Assembly: GCA_002449845.1 (NCBI GenBank)
Contig: DJXW01000028.1
Location: 1 to 64,000, forward strand
Reading direction: 5' to 3'
DNA: 64,000 nt
Source of the DNA: Prevotella sp. UBA6994
GTDB lineage: Bacteria > Bacteroidota > Bacteroidia > Bacteroidales > Bacteroidaceae
Positions 35,746-45,161 of this stretch are shown here, piece by piece; positions within the stretch are counted from its first letter, which is position 1; every line of letters starts with the position of its first letter. Under the pieces are notes generated by a model. It did not search any database and was not told the origin of the DNA. It saw nothing but the letters and a program-made list of their open reading frames with translations. The position numbers and the translations under genes were made by a program.

Positions 35746-36471
35746 TCATTTTTTCGTATTGCTCATATTATCATCCTCTATCTCTTGTGCGTCTAACCAT
35801 TCACCAAAACGGTCGAAGTCTATACAATCTTCCACACGTATATCCCCCACCCTGGTGCGGCGCAGAGCGGTGAGGAACGCCCCACTTCCCAAAGCCCTGC
35901 CAATGTCGCGAGCCAACGCACGTATGTATGTACCCTTACCGCACACCACACGTATATCCATCTGCATCAGCGTAGGGTCGAAACGAGTCAGTTCTATCTC
36001 GTCTATTCGGATGGGCTTGGCTTGCAATTCCACGTCGTTGCCTTTCCTTTTCAACTTATACGCCCGATGTCCGTCCACTTTACATGCACTATAGGAAGGA
36101 GGCACTTGCATGATGTCGCCCTCAAAGCGATGTAACGTTTCGAGTATCAGTTCACGGGTGATATGACGTGTGGGATAGGTGAAGTTCACCGTATGCTCCT
36201 TGTCGTAGCTGGCAGTGGTAGCTCCCAACTGCAAGGTGGCAGTATATTCCTTGGTGTGTAGCTGGAGGGATTCAATCTGCTTGGTAGCCTTTCCAGTACA
36301 AAGAATCAGCACACCCGTAGCCAAAGGGTCGAGTGTACCCGCATGTCCCGTCTTCACTCGTCTCACGCCAACCTTCTTGGAGATAAGGAAACGAATGTGA
36401 GCCAACGCCCCGAAACTCGACATGCGATAGGGTTTGTCTATGGCAATGATCTCTCCTTGCGTAAAATTCAT
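35746..36471 (-). CDS. truB: tRNA pseudouridine(55) synthase
   Basis: 241 residues. Opens IIAIDKPYRMSSF, with the catalytic Asp48 in GHAGTLDPLATG; later come QVPPSYSACKVDGHRAY and VVCGKGTYIRALARDIG. It makes pseudouridine at position 55 in tRNA. Its ATG follows directly on the uppP stop codon, indicating translational coupling. Confidence 0.96.
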   Translation of the reverse strand: MNFTQGEIIAIDKPYRMSSFGALAHIRFLISKKVGVRRVKTGHAGTLDPLATGVLILCTGKATKQIESLQLHTKEYTATLQLGATTASYDKEHTVNFTYPTRHITRELILETLHRFEGDIMQVPPSYSACKVDGHRAYKLKRKGNDVELQAKPIRIDEIELTRFDPTLMQMDIRVVCGKGTYIRALARDIGRALGSGAFLTALRRTRVGDIRVEDCIDFDRFGEWLDAQEIEDDNMSNTKK

Positions 36472-37329
36472 TTAATCTACCATTGCGAGTGAATGTCCTG
36501 TCAGCAGCAATACGATGATGATGCCACCAACGATGATGCGATAGATACCGAAAGCCTTGAAACCATACTTGGTCAAGAATGCCACGAACCATTTCATGGC
36601 GAGGAGAGCCACGACGAATGCCACGACACAACCTAACAACAGCATGGAAATGTTATGACTCGTAGCCCAAGCAGCATCTTCTTTCAAGAGGTCGAGCAGG
36701 TCGAGCAACGTAGCACCTGCCATTGTGGGAACGGCAAGGAAGAAAGAGAACTCAGCCGCGCGTTTGCGTGTGAGTCCCTGTGTCATTCCGCCTACGATGG
36801 TTGCCATCGAGCGTGACACACCAGGAATAACCGATATACACTGGTACAAGCCGATGTTAAACGCACGTTTCTCATTGACACGATTAGCATCGTTGCCCTT
36901 ATTAAAGAGTTTGTCACAATACAACATAAACACGCCACCCACTACGAGCATGATGGCTACCACCTCAACACTGTCAAGCAACCAATCGAGAAGTCCCGAC
37001 TTCTTGGCAGCCAACCCGATAACCACGGCTGGTATCACGCCGATAATGAGCAGCCAATAGAAATAAAACTTATGCTTCATTCGCTGAAACCATGAGCTGC
37101 CTGCCGGAGCTGGCGTATGGTCGAGCTGAAAGAAACGTTTCCAGTAGAGACAAACCACCGAGAGGATGGCACCAAACTGGATGATAAACGTGAAGGCATG
37201 AACAAAGGGGTCACCCTGCGGTATGTTAAGCAGGTTTTGGGTAATAATCATGTGACCCGTGGAAGAAACGGGAAGAAACTCGGTAAGTCCTTCCACGATG
37301 GCAATAATCACTGTCTCTATCCACGTCAT
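36472..37329 (-). CDS. uppP: undecaprenyl-diphosphatase
   Basis: 285 residues, highly hydrophobic (about eight membrane helices). UppP/BacA motifs: IVEGLTEFLPVSSTGHMII near residue 12, which includes the catalytic Glu and Ser, and VIPGVSRSMATIVGG near 165. It dephosphorylates undecaprenyl pyrophosphate so the lipid carrier can be reused for peptidoglycan and O-antigen. The DUF3098 gene stop abuts its start. Confidence 0.96.
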   Translation of the reverse strand: MTWIETVIIAIVEGLTEFLPVSSTGHMIITQNLLNIPQGDPFVHAFTFIIQFGAILSVVCLYWKRFFQLDHTPAPAGSSWFQRMKHKFYFYWLLIIGVIPAVVIGLAAKKSGLLDWLLDSVEVVAIMLVVGGVFMLYCDKLFNKGNDANRVNEKRAFNIGLYQCISVIPGVSRSMATIVGGMTQGLTRKRAAEFSFFLAVPTMAGATLLDLLDLLKEDAAWATSHNISMLLLGCVVAFVVALLAMKWFVAFLTKYGFKAFGIYRIIVGGIIIVLLLTGHSLAMVD

Positions 37330-37566
37330 TTACGCCTCCTCCCCATCTTTAGGCTTGCGGATAATGGCATAAACCATTGATACGAAACCTACGAAACAAA
37401 TCACTGGTGCCACCTTGGTACGCATGGCATTGAATATTTCGGGATCATACGCGTTTTCGGTTGAACCACCGCCACTCATCAAGATAAAACCGATGATGAC
37501 TACTATCATGCCGACTGCCAATAAAATGAAATTGGTCTTGTCGAATGCAAAATTCTTCTTATCCAT
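37330..37566 (-). CDS. DUF3098 small membrane protein
   Basis: 78 residues with two membrane helices (about 13-31 and 52-70) joined by a short loop with GGGSTENAYDPEIF. This is the DUF3098 family, which in Bacteroidetes sits between ftsX and uppP as it does here. Function unknown; the fixed position suggests a link to cell division or envelope synthesis. Confidence 0.88.
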   Translation of the reverse strand: MDKKNFAFDKTNFILLAVGMIVVIIGFILMSGGGSTENAYDPEIFNAMRTKVAPVICFVGFVSMVYAIIRKPKDGEEA

Positions 37567-37588
37567 ATATTAAAAAATTACCGATTCA

Positions 37589-38467
37589 TTAAATCTTATA
37601 CAAGTCGCCCGCCTTCATCTTGAGGAATTTGTTGACGGAGATATTGGCACACAACGTGGTGATGATGATGCCGAAAAGCAATACCACGCCAGCGGTGATG
37701 GCAGCTACCTTCCAGTCGAGAACGGTGAGGATGTCTGGCTCATAATAATAAAGTGCGTAGATCAATCCACCCAAGACGAGGATGGCAAGAATGGCAGCAG
37801 CGATACCCACCCAAAGAGCTTGCTTGACAAAGGGTTTGCGGATGAATCCCCATGAGGCTCCCACCAACTTCATGGTGTGGATGGAGAAACGACGCGCATA
37901 AATGCCCAGTCGCACCGTATTATTGATTAGCGAGAACGACACGATGGTGAGCAATACCGCCAAAAGCAACAACACCAAGCTGATCTTGGCTATGGTCTTG
38001 TTGACCGCTTCCACCAAGTCTTTCTGGTAGGTAATTTCATTTACCTTGGGATGGTTTTTCAGTTCCTTGCTAATCCATCGCAACGAGTCGGTATTGGCAT
38101 AATTGGCATTCAACGTCAGTTCGATGGAAGAAAGGAATGGATTACCGTCGGCAAACTCGGAAGGGTCTGCGCCCAATTCCTTGATTCCTTCTTTCAGCGC
38201 CTGCTCCTTGCTCACGTATTGCAAGCTATTGATGAAGGGGCGAGCCTGAAGCATCTTGCAAAACTGCTTCGCCTCGGTATCAGACATATCCTGGTCGAGC
38301 ATCATCGTCACTACCAAGTTCTCCTTCACGTAAGAAGAGAGGTTTCTCCCTATCAAAACAGAGAACACAACTAACCCTAATAGCACAAGCACCATTGCCG
38401 TGCTAATACATAATGTAACGCCCTGCAATCTGTAACGATTACGGGGTCTATTTCGTTTTTTTCCCAT
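37589..38467 (-). CDS. ftsX: cell division permease-like protein FtsX
   Basis: 292 residues. One N-terminal membrane helix (about 18-40), an extracytoplasmic domain (about 45-165, with SLQYVSKEQAL and LGADP), then three helices with the conserved RLGIYARRFSIHTMKLVGAS loop before the last two. FtsX with FtsE regulates peptidoglycan hydrolases at the division septum; ftsE is not in this window. It is the first gene of the ftsX-DUF3098-uppP-truB-queA-folK operon. Confidence 0.93.
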   Translation of the reverse strand: MGKKRNRPRNRYRLQGVTLCISTAMVLVLLGLVVFSVLIGRNLSSYVKENLVVTMMLDQDMSDTEAKQFCKMLQARPFINSLQYVSKEQALKEGIKELGADPSEFADGNPFLSSIELTLNANYANTDSLRWISKELKNHPKVNEITYQKDLVEAVNKTIAKISLVLLLLAVLLTIVSFSLINNTVRLGIYARRFSIHTMKLVGASWGFIRKPFVKQALWVGIAAAILAILVLGGLIYALYYYEPDILTVLDWKVAAITAGVVLLFGIIITTLCANISVNKFLKMKAGDLYKI

Positions 38468-38498
38468 TTCTAAAACGTAACATCACAAAAATTTGATG

Positions 38499-38529
38499 CA
38501 AAAATACGTTAATCTCAAGAGAAAACAAA
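38499..38529 (-). promoter_or_regulatory. promoter of the ftsX operon (TTTG-N19-TATTTTTG)
   Basis: Minus strand: TATTTTTG at 38506-38499 and TTTG at 38529-38526, spacer 19, 32 bases before the ftsX ATG. Confidence 0.78.
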
Positions 38530-38676
38530 ATTTTCCTCTTTAAAATATTATAAAAAGGGGTCATCTTCTTCAAGATTATCCACAAGAGTAACAGAAAAAC
38601 CACACAAAATGATAACAATTGTCAATTTTTCCATACAGATATTTGACGATTTGTAGTGTGTTATCAAAAAAATACG

Positions 38677-38684
38677 TAACTTTG
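38677..38684 (+). promoter_or_regulatory. promoter -7 element (TAACTTTG) for the XRE-cupin gene
   Basis: TAnnTTTG box 47 bases before the ATG at 38731; the nearest upstream TTG is 23 bases away, slightly far. Confidence 0.6.
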
Positions 38685-38730
38685 CAAGCAAATATACGAT
38701 TTGACAGGAAAAATTAAAAACATAAATATC

Positions 38731-39285
38731 ATGGACGAACAATTAAAGCAAATAGGCGAGAGATTACGTGGACTTCGTGAAGTGCTCGACATTCCCGTGG
38801 AAGATGTAGCCGCCCTCTGTGGCATTACGGTAAACCATTACGAGAAGATGGAGAGTGGAGAGAGCGAACTTTCTGTAGCTAACCTGCAGAAGATAGCCAA
38901 GAAATATGGCGTGTCGCTCGACGTGTTGATGTTTGGCGAGGAGCCTAAGATGAATGCCTACTTCCTCACCCGCAAAGGACAAGGCAAGAGTGTGGAAAGA
39001 CGCAAGGCTTACCAATACGAAAGTCTGGCAAGCGGATTCCGCGGAAGAAAGGCAGACCCATTCATCGTTACCGTGGAGCCCAAGCCTGTCAACACGCCCA
39101 AGGAGATGAACTCTCACCCCGGGCAAGAGTTTAACATGGTTTTGGAGGGAACGATGGAACTGACCATCGGTTCAAAATCACTCGTCCTCAACGAGGGAGA
39201 CTCTATTTATTTTGATGCCACACACCCTCATGGCATGAGAACACTCAACGAGAAACCCGTCAGATTCCTCGCAATCATATTCTAA
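38731..39285 (+). CDS. XRE-family regulator with C-terminal cupin
   Basis: 184 residues from the ATG at 38731; the TTG at 38701 that extends the frame is unlikely. Helix-turn-helix at about 7-62 (IPVEDVAALCGITVNHYEKM, then LQKIAKKYGVSLDVL). The C-terminal cupin (about 110-184) contains HPGQEFNMVLEGTMEL and EGDSIYFDATHPHG with metal-type His residues. This architecture senses small ligands; the adjacent acyl-CoA synthetase is the likely target, the two genes being 49 bases apart. Confidence 0.9.
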   Translation: MDEQLKQIGERLRGLREVLDIPVEDVAALCGITVNHYEKMESGESELSVANLQKIAKKYGVSLDVLMFGEEPKMNAYFLTRKGQGKSVERRKAYQYESLASGFRGRKADPFIVTVEPKPVNTPKEMNSHPGQEFNMVLEGTMELTIGSKSLVLNEGDSIYFDATHPHGMRTLNEKPVRFLAIIF

Positions 39286-39334
39286 AAGAAAAACAAGTGC
39301 GTTTTTAACGACGACACGAGACACAATAGCATTT

Positions 39335-40999
39335 ATGGTAGAAAGATTTTTAAAGCAGACAACATTTACTTCTGTAGAAGACTACAAGAAGAATTTACAT
39401 TTTATTGTCAAGGAAAACTTCAACTTCGCATACGACGTGATGGACGTATGGGCTGAAGAGAAACCCGATAAACTCGCCTTGTTGTGGACAAACGACGAAG
39501 GCGAGGAAATCAAGTTGACTTTCAAGGAACTGAAAGAACGTAGCGACCAAGCTGCCGCTTATCTCCAATCATTGGGAATCGGACATGGAGACATGGTGAT
39601 GCTCATACAGAAACGTCGCTTGGAATGGTGGATTACCATGCTGGCTCTTTGCAAATTGGGCGCAGTTGCCATTCCCGCTACTCACATGCTCACCAAACAC
39701 GACATTGTTTACCGTAACACACGCGCATCTGTGAAGGGCATTATCTGTGTGGGTGAGGAATACGTGACGAGTCAGATCATGGCAGCATTGCCAGAGAGTC
39801 CTACCGTGCAGATACTGGTGAGCATCGGTCCTATCGTACCCGATGGATTCCACGATTGGCATCAGGAGATAGACAAGGCTCCGGCATTTGTTAAGCCAGC
39901 GTTTGTCAATTCCAACTCTGATACCATGTTGATGTATTTCACCAGTGGTACGAGCGGCGAGCCCAAGATGGTGGCTCACGACTTCCTTTATGCAATGGGA
40001 CACCTTACCACAGGTGTGTTCTGGCACAACCTCAACGAAGACAGCATTCATCTCACCGTGGCTGACACGGGATGGGGCAAGGCTGTATGGGGCAAGTTCT
40101 ATGGACAATGGTTTGCCGGCGCTACGGTATTTGTCTTCGACCATGAGAAATTCAATGCCGACAATATGTTGCGACAGATGGAGAAATACCATATCACTTC
40201 CTTCTGCGCTCCCCCTACGGTATATAGATTCCTCATCCGTGAGGATTTCGCCAAGTACGACCTGAGTTCTTTGCGCTATTGCACCACGGCAGGCGAGGCA
40301 TTGAATGCTGCCGTATATGATAAATTCTATGAGTTGACGGGCATTCAACTGAAGGAAGGATTCGGTCAGACAGAAACAACCATGACGTTGGGCACCATGC
40401 CTTGGATGAAGCCCAAGCCCGGAAGCATGGGAATGCCTAACCCACAATATGACATCGACCTCATCAAGCCCGACGGTACACGTTGTGAAGATGGTGAGAA
40501 GGGAGAAATCGTGGTTCACATTGGCGACACGAAACCCATCGGATTGTTCAAGGAGTATTATCGTGACGAGGAACTCACCCGTGAGGCTTGGCACGATGGT
40601 CTCTATCATACGGGCGACGTGGCTTGGCGAGACGAAGATGGCTACTATTGGTTTGAAGGACGTATCGACGACGTAATCAAGTCGAGTGGCTATCGCATTG
40701 GTCCGTTCGAGGTGGAAAGTGCCTTAATGACTCACCCCGCAGTAGTGGAATGTGCCATCACGGGCGTTCCCGACGACATTCGCGGAATGGTGGTAAAGGC
40801 TACCGTGGTACTGGGAAAGGAATGGAAAGACAAGGCTGGAGACCAGTTGATCAAGGAATTGCAAAACCACGTGAAGCGCGTGACCGCTCCCTATAAATAT
40901 CCACGTATCATCGAATTTGTAGATGAGTTGCCCAAGACCATCAGCGGAAAGATTCGCCGTGTGGAAATCAGGGAAAAAGACAAGGAAAAGAAATCATAA
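39335..40999 (+). CDS. AMP-forming acyl-CoA synthetase (MACS-like)
   Basis: 554 residues of the ANL superfamily. The ATP loop is YFTSGTSGEPKM near 205; WGKAVWGKFYGQW, YCTTAGEALN, GFGQTETT (about 340) and YHTGDVAWRDEDGYYWFEGR then DDVIKSSGYRIGPFEVE follow, and the catalytic Lys is in KTISGKIRR. It activates a carboxylic acid as acyl-AMP, then acyl-CoA. The pattern is nearest to medium-chain or acetyl-type synthetases; the substrate is unproven. Likely controlled by the XRE-cupin protein just upstream. Confidence 0.9.
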   Translation: MVERFLKQTTFTSVEDYKKNLHFIVKENFNFAYDVMDVWAEEKPDKLALLWTNDEGEEIKLTFKELKERSDQAAAYLQSLGIGHGDMVMLIQKRRLEWWITMLALCKLGAVAIPATHMLTKHDIVYRNTRASVKGIICVGEEYVTSQIMAALPESPTVQILVSIGPIVPDGFHDWHQEIDKAPAFVKPAFVNSNSDTMLMYFTSGTSGEPKMVAHDFLYAMGHLTTGVFWHNLNEDSIHLTVADTGWGKAVWGKFYGQWFAGATVFVFDHEKFNADNMLRQMEKYHITSFCAPPTVYRFLIREDFAKYDLSSLRYCTTAGEALNAAVYDKFYELTGIQLKEGFGQTETTMTLGTMPWMKPKPGSMGMPNPQYDIDLIKPDGTRCEDGEKGEIVVHIGDTKPIGLFKEYYRDEELTREAWHDGLYHTGDVAWRDEDGYYWFEGRIDDVIKSSGYRIGPFEVESALMTHPAVVECAITGVPDDIRGMVVKATVVLGKEWKDKAGDQLIKELQNHVKRVTAPYKYPRIIEFVDELPKTISGKIRRVEIREKDKEKKS

Positions 41000-41014
41000 G
41001 AACATCCATTCATC

Positions 41015-41803
41015 ATGCAAAACAGGATTGTAGTAAAAGTAGGCTCCAACGTTCTCACACGTCCAGACGGTAAACTGGACGTTACACGTGTGTCTTCCAT
41101 CGTTGACCAGATAGCTTGGCTTCGTAGCAAGGGATATGAGGTAATCTTGGTATCAAGTGGGGCGATGGCAAGCGGAAGGAGTGAACTAAGGATAAACCAT
41201 TCTCTCGATAGCGTGGAGCAAAGGCAACTTTTCTCTTCTCTCGGACAGGTGAAACTCATTGGCTTATACTATGACTTGTTTAGGGATTTCGGTATTCACG
41301 TGGGACAAGTGCTGACGATGAAGGAAAACTTCATCCCCGGCGAACAATACGAGAACCAACGGGCTTGCATGACGGTGATGCTGGAGAATGGGGTGTTGCC
41401 TATTGTCAACGAGAACGACACGGTGGCTGTAACGGAGCTGATGTTTACCGACAATGATGAGTTGTCGGGACTCATCTCTATGATGATGGAAGCCGAAACA
41501 CTCGTTTTGCTTTCCAATATCGACGGGATTTTCACCACACACCCTGACGACCCGCAAGCAGAACTGATTCGTGAGGTGGCTTCAGGACGTGACCTGAGTG
41601 AATATATCCAACCCGAGAAGAGTGCTTTCGGCAGAGGTGGAATGCACTCTAAATATACTACCGCAAGCAAGGTGTCTCTAAACGGCATTCGCGTGTTTAT
41701 CGCCAATGGCGAGAGAGACGACATCCTCATCAACTTAATAGAACATAAAGACGAAACGCCCCATACGGAGTTTATCCCCGTAAGGCATAATCATGAGGGC
41801 TAA
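41015..41803 (+). CDS. proB: glutamate 5-kinase, short form
   Basis: 262 residues of amino-acid kinase fold: VVKVGSNVLTRPDGKLD, LVSSGAMASGR, VNENDTVAVTE, LLSNIDGIF, and GRGGMHSKYTTASK near the end. It phosphorylates glutamate for proline synthesis. The C-terminal PUA domain of the E. coli enzyme (367 residues) is absent; kinase-only versions exist in other bacteria. proA starts at its end. Confidence 0.94.
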   Translation: MQNRIVVKVGSNVLTRPDGKLDVTRVSSIVDQIAWLRSKGYEVILVSSGAMASGRSELRINHSLDSVEQRQLFSSLGQVKLIGLYYDLFRDFGIHVGQVLTMKENFIPGEQYENQRACMTVMLENGVLPIVNENDTVAVTELMFTDNDELSGLISMMMEAETLVLLSNIDGIFTTHPDDPQAELIREVASGRDLSEYIQPEKSAFGRGGMHSKYTTASKVSLNGIRVFIANGERDDILINLIEHKDETPHTEFIPVRHNHEG

Positions 41804-41810
41804 CTTCAAT

Positions 41811-43058
41811 ATGCAATTAGAACAAACATTCAAGAGAGCCAAGGATGCTGGCAAATGCCTCACACGCATCTCTGACGAGCAGCGCAACCAAATACTCAAT
41901 GCCGTTGCCGACGCTATTATATTTAATAAGGAGAAAATCCTTCAAGCCAATGCCAACGACTTGAGCAGGATGGATAAAAGCAATCCTCTCTATGACAGGC
42001 TGATGCTGACGGAGAAACGACTGGAAGATATTGCCGGCGATATGCGCAACGTGGCGAAGCTCCCTACCCCATTGGGACACATCACCAAGGAGAGAACACT
42101 TCCCAACGGATTGTATCTCAGAAGAATGAGTGTGCCATTCGGCGTGGTGGGCATCATCTACGAGGCTCGTCCCAACGTTACCTTCGATGTGTTTTCACTA
42201 TGTTTCAAGAGCGGAAACGTATGTGTGTTGAAAGGTGGAAGAGATGCTGACGAGAGCAATCGCATGGGTGTGGCAGTAATTCAAGAGGTGTTGCAAGAAT
42301 ACGGCATTTCCCAAGATGTGGTAACCTTATTGCCAGCTACCCATGAAGCCACGGGTGAAATGCTCAATGCAGTGGGCTACATCGACTTGTGCATTCCTCG
42401 CGGAGGCAAGAAGCTCATTCAGTTTGTGAGAGCCACGGCTCGAATACCTGTCATCGAGACTGGTGCGGGCGTGGTGAACACGTACTTTGACGAGACAGGC
42501 GACTTGCAAATGGGGAAAGCCATTGTCAACAATGCAAAGACAAGGCGCGTGAGCGTGTGCAATGCACTTGATTGCCTCATCGTTCACCAAGCAAGGCTCA
42601 ACGACTTACCCGAATTGGTTTCGCCTTTACAAGACAGTAACGTGAAGATATTTGCCGACACAGACGCATTTGCCGCCCTTGACGGTCATTATCCTCAAGA
42701 ATTACTCCAACCTGCCACGGAAGATAGTTTCGGAACTGAATTTATGGATTATGCAATGGCTATCAAGACCGTTTCTTCCATTGACGAAGCACTTGAACAC
42801 ATTGCACAATTCGGTAGTGGTCATAGTGAGAGCATCATCACGCAAGACGAACAACAAGCCACGAGGTTCCAATTGGAAGCAGATGCTGCCTGCGTTTACG
42901 TGAATGCCCCCACCAGTTTTACCGACGGTGCTCAGTTTGGCTTAGGAGCGGAAATCGGCATCAGCACACAGAAGTTGGGACCTCGCGGACCGATGGCTTT
43001 GGAAGAGCTGACCACCTATAAGTGGTTGATAAACGGAAACGGACAAATACGAAAATAA
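41811..43058 (+). CDS. proA: gamma-glutamyl phosphate reductase
   Basis: 415 residues from the ATG at 41811, aligning with homologues that begin with a short lead before the DEQRNQILNAVADAI helix; an ATG at 41793 would overlap proB by 11 bases and is an alternative. Motifs: PFGVVGIIYEARPNVT, LKGGRDADESN, the catalytic region with NNAKTRRVSVCNALDCLIVH (Cys), and GSGHSESIIT. It reduces glutamyl-5-phosphate to the semialdehyde that cyclises on the way to proline. Confidence 0.95.
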   Translation: MQLEQTFKRAKDAGKCLTRISDEQRNQILNAVADAIIFNKEKILQANANDLSRMDKSNPLYDRLMLTEKRLEDIAGDMRNVAKLPTPLGHITKERTLPNGLYLRRMSVPFGVVGIIYEARPNVTFDVFSLCFKSGNVCVLKGGRDADESNRMGVAVIQEVLQEYGISQDVVTLLPATHEATGEMLNAVGYIDLCIPRGGKKLIQFVRATARIPVIETGAGVVNTYFDETGDLQMGKAIVNNAKTRRVSVCNALDCLIVHQARLNDLPELVSPLQDSNVKIFADTDAFAALDGHYPQELLQPATEDSFGTEFMDYAMAIKTVSSIDEALEHIAQFGSGHSESIITQDEQQATRFQLEADAACVYVNAPTSFTDGAQFGLGAEIGISTQKLGPRGPMALEELTTYKWLINGNGQIRK

Positions 43059-43071
43059 AATACACAAAAAT

Positions 43072-44034
43072 ATGAGAACATTCTTTAACGTTGAAGACCT
43101 TGGAAACTTAGACCAAGCCATTGCCGAGGCAATGGAAGTAAAGAAAAACAGATATGCTTACCAAGAACTGGGTAAGAACAAAACCTTGTTGATGATTTTC
43201 TTCAACAATAGTTTGCGTACTCGCTTGTCCACGCAAAAGGCAGCAACCAACCTCGGCATGAACGTCATCGTACTCGACGTGAATGCGGGAGCATGGAAAC
43301 TGGAAACGGAACGTGGCGTTATCATGGACGGAGATAAGAGCGAACACTTGCTGGAAGCCATTCCCGTGATGGGCAGTTATTGCGACATCATTGCCGTAAG
43401 GTCGTTTGCCGGACTTACAGACCGTGAGTTCGACTATGCCGAAACCATCGTTAACCAATTCGTGAAGTATAGCGGTCGCCCCGTTGTAGCAATGGAAACG
43501 GCTACCGTTCATCCTCTTCAGGCATTTGCAGACTTGATTACCATTGAGGAGCATAAGACCATCCAACGTCCGAAAGTGGTGCTTACGTGGGCTCCACATT
43601 GCAGGGCTCTTCCTCAAGCAGTTCCTAACTCATTCGCCCAATGGATGAATGCAGCCAACGTGGATTTGGTGATTACTCATCCTCAAGGCTACGAGCTTGA
43701 CCCGAAATTCGTTGGTAATGCCGTGGTGGAATACGACCAGCGTAAGGCTCTCGAAGGTGCCGACTTCGTTTATGCAAAGAATTGGAGTTGTCCAGGTGTG
43801 ACCAATCCCGACGATTACGGAAAGATTCTTTCCAAAGACATGAGTTGGACCATCGACACCGAGCACATGAGTTGGACCAACAATGGCAAATTCATGCACT
43901 GTCTTCCCGTGAGACGTGGGTTAATCGTAACCGATGACGTAATAGAAAGCAAGAACTCTCTTGTCATTCCCGAAGCCGCCAACCGTGAGATTTCGGCAGA
44001 GGTGGTATTGAAACGTGTGCTTGAGAGTCTCTAA
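43072..44034 (+). CDS. argF': N-succinylornithine carbamoyltransferase-like enzyme
   Basis: 320 residues. The carbamoyl-phosphate loop reads FFNNSLRTRLSTQKAA at about 43-58; HPLQAFADL and the late HCLPVRR are typical transcarbamylase motifs. The sequence resembles Bacteroides fragilis ArgF', which carbamoylates N-succinyl-L-ornithine. Residue 90, in DGDKSEHLLEA, is Ser where I recall Pro in B. fragilis and Glu at the matching site of acetylornithine enzymes; a small residue favours the succinyl substrate. It is placed after proBA and may take part in succinylated arginine synthesis with the M20 deacylase at 58946. Confidence 0.9.
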   Translation: MRTFFNVEDLGNLDQAIAEAMEVKKNRYAYQELGKNKTLLMIFFNNSLRTRLSTQKAATNLGMNVIVLDVNAGAWKLETERGVIMDGDKSEHLLEAIPVMGSYCDIIAVRSFAGLTDREFDYAETIVNQFVKYSGRPVVAMETATVHPLQAFADLITIEEHKTIQRPKVVLTWAPHCRALPQAVPNSFAQWMNAANVDLVITHPQGYELDPKFVGNAVVEYDQRKALEGADFVYAKNWSCPGVTNPDDYGKILSKDMSWTIDTEHMSWTNNGKFMHCLPVRRGLIVTDDVIESKNSLVIPEAANREISAEVVLKRVLESL

Positions 44035-44098
44035 ACACCATCTTTACCGATTACAAACCATAGATTTACACATCGCAAACACCATATTTACCTTTCGT
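44033..44098. repeat. 22-base-period intergenic array, copy C
   Basis: Three consecutive 22-base units start at 44033, 44055 and 44077. Units 1 and 3 share AAACACCAT(C/A)TTTACC (15 of 16), unit 2 is diverged. It starts in the argF' stop codon and fills the gap to the next gene. Confidence 0.6.
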
Positions 44099-44100
44099 GT

Positions 44101-45150
44101 ATGAAGATTTCATTTGAGTGTGATTACAACAACGGTGCTCATCCACGAGTGATGCAACACCTCATGGCTACCAACGACAAGCAGAGTCTGACGTATGGCT
44201 TCGATGAATGGAGTGAAAATGCCAAGGAGAAAATCAGGTTGGCTTGCGGCTTACCCAATGCCGACATCTACTTTATTTCTGGTGGAACACAGGCAAACAT
44301 CGTGGTTATCGACTCTATGCTCATGAGTTGTGAGGCGGTGATTACGGCTGAGACGGGCCACATCAACGTACATGAGGCTGGTGCTATTGAGGGAAGCGGC
44401 CATCGGGTCATTGCATTGCCCGCTCATGATGGGAAGCTGAGTGCGGAAGACCTCAAATCATACATGGAAAGGTTTGAAAATGATGAGAGTCGCGACCATT
44501 TGGCTCAACCAGGGATGGTTTATATCACCTTCCCCACTGAATACGGCACCATCTACAAGGCCGAGGAAATCAATGCCATCTACCAACTCTGCAGAAGATA
44601 CCACCTGCATCTGTTTATTGACGGAGCACGTTTGGGATACGGATTGATGTCGGATGCGTGCGACATTTCCTTGCCTTGGTTGGCTCGCCATTGTGATGCG
44701 TTTTACATAGGTGGCACCAAGGTGGGCGCACTCTGTGGAGAGGCGGTGGTGTTCACGCATGAGAATACTCCCCGACACATCTTCTCCAACATCAAACGCC
44801 ACGGTGCATTGTTGGCAAAGAGTAGGTTGACGGGCATTCAGTTTGAGGCTTTGTTTACCGATAACCTCTATTTCGACATTGCCCGCCATGCTATCAACAT
44901 GGCAAACAAGTTGAAACTCATCTTGAAAGAGGCAGGTTTCGACTTGTTCATTGACTCCCCCACCAATCAGCAATTTGCCATCATCCCTAACGAAACGGTG
45001 AAGAAACTGGAGAAGAAAGTCATCTTCACACATTGGGAACCTTACGGCAAGGAGCATTTTGTTTGTAGGTTCGTCACCAGTTGGGCTACCACCAACAAGG
45101 ATTTAGACACCCTTAAACGCATCTTGCAAACAGGTAAGACGGGCAAATAA
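44101..45150 (+). CDS. low-specificity threonine aldolase-like PLP enzyme
   Basis: 349 residues, beta-eliminating lyase/threonine aldolase fold. Features: ECDYNNGAHPRVM at the start, FISGGTQAN (phosphate contact), TGHINVHEAGAIE, FIDGARLGYGL with Asp and Arg, and YIGGTKVGALCGEAVVF with the PLP Lys. It likely splits threonine or allo-threonine to glycine and acetaldehyde. It lies in the same direction as argF' and upstream of the membrane protein gene by 11 bases. Confidence 0.88.
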   Translation: MKISFECDYNNGAHPRVMQHLMATNDKQSLTYGFDEWSENAKEKIRLACGLPNADIYFISGGTQANIVVIDSMLMSCEAVITAETGHINVHEAGAIEGSGHRVIALPAHDGKLSAEDLKSYMERFENDESRDHLAQPGMVYITFPTEYGTIYKAEEINAIYQLCRRYHLHLFIDGARLGYGLMSDACDISLPWLARHCDAFYIGGTKVGALCGEAVVFTHENTPRHIFSNIKRHGALLAKSRLTGIQFEALFTDNLYFDIARHAINMANKLKLILKEAGFDLFIDSPTNQQFAIIPNETVKKLEKKVIFTHWEPYGKEHFVCRFVTSWATTNKDLDTLKRILQTGKTGK

Positions 45151-45161
45151 GAAAAAGACAC

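Noticed and set aside
38701..38730. TTG start for the XRE-cupin gene
   Set aside because: ATG at 38731 gives the usual N-terminus; the 10 extra residues lie in the leader.
39170..39180. ACCATCGGT-like words in coding genes (also near 51138 and 47570) as further repeat units
   Set aside because: Single occurrences in codon context without 22-base neighbours.
39569..40609. 346-residue minus-strand frame opposite the acyl-CoA synthetase
   Set aside because: Shadow of the real gene; no family features or promoter.
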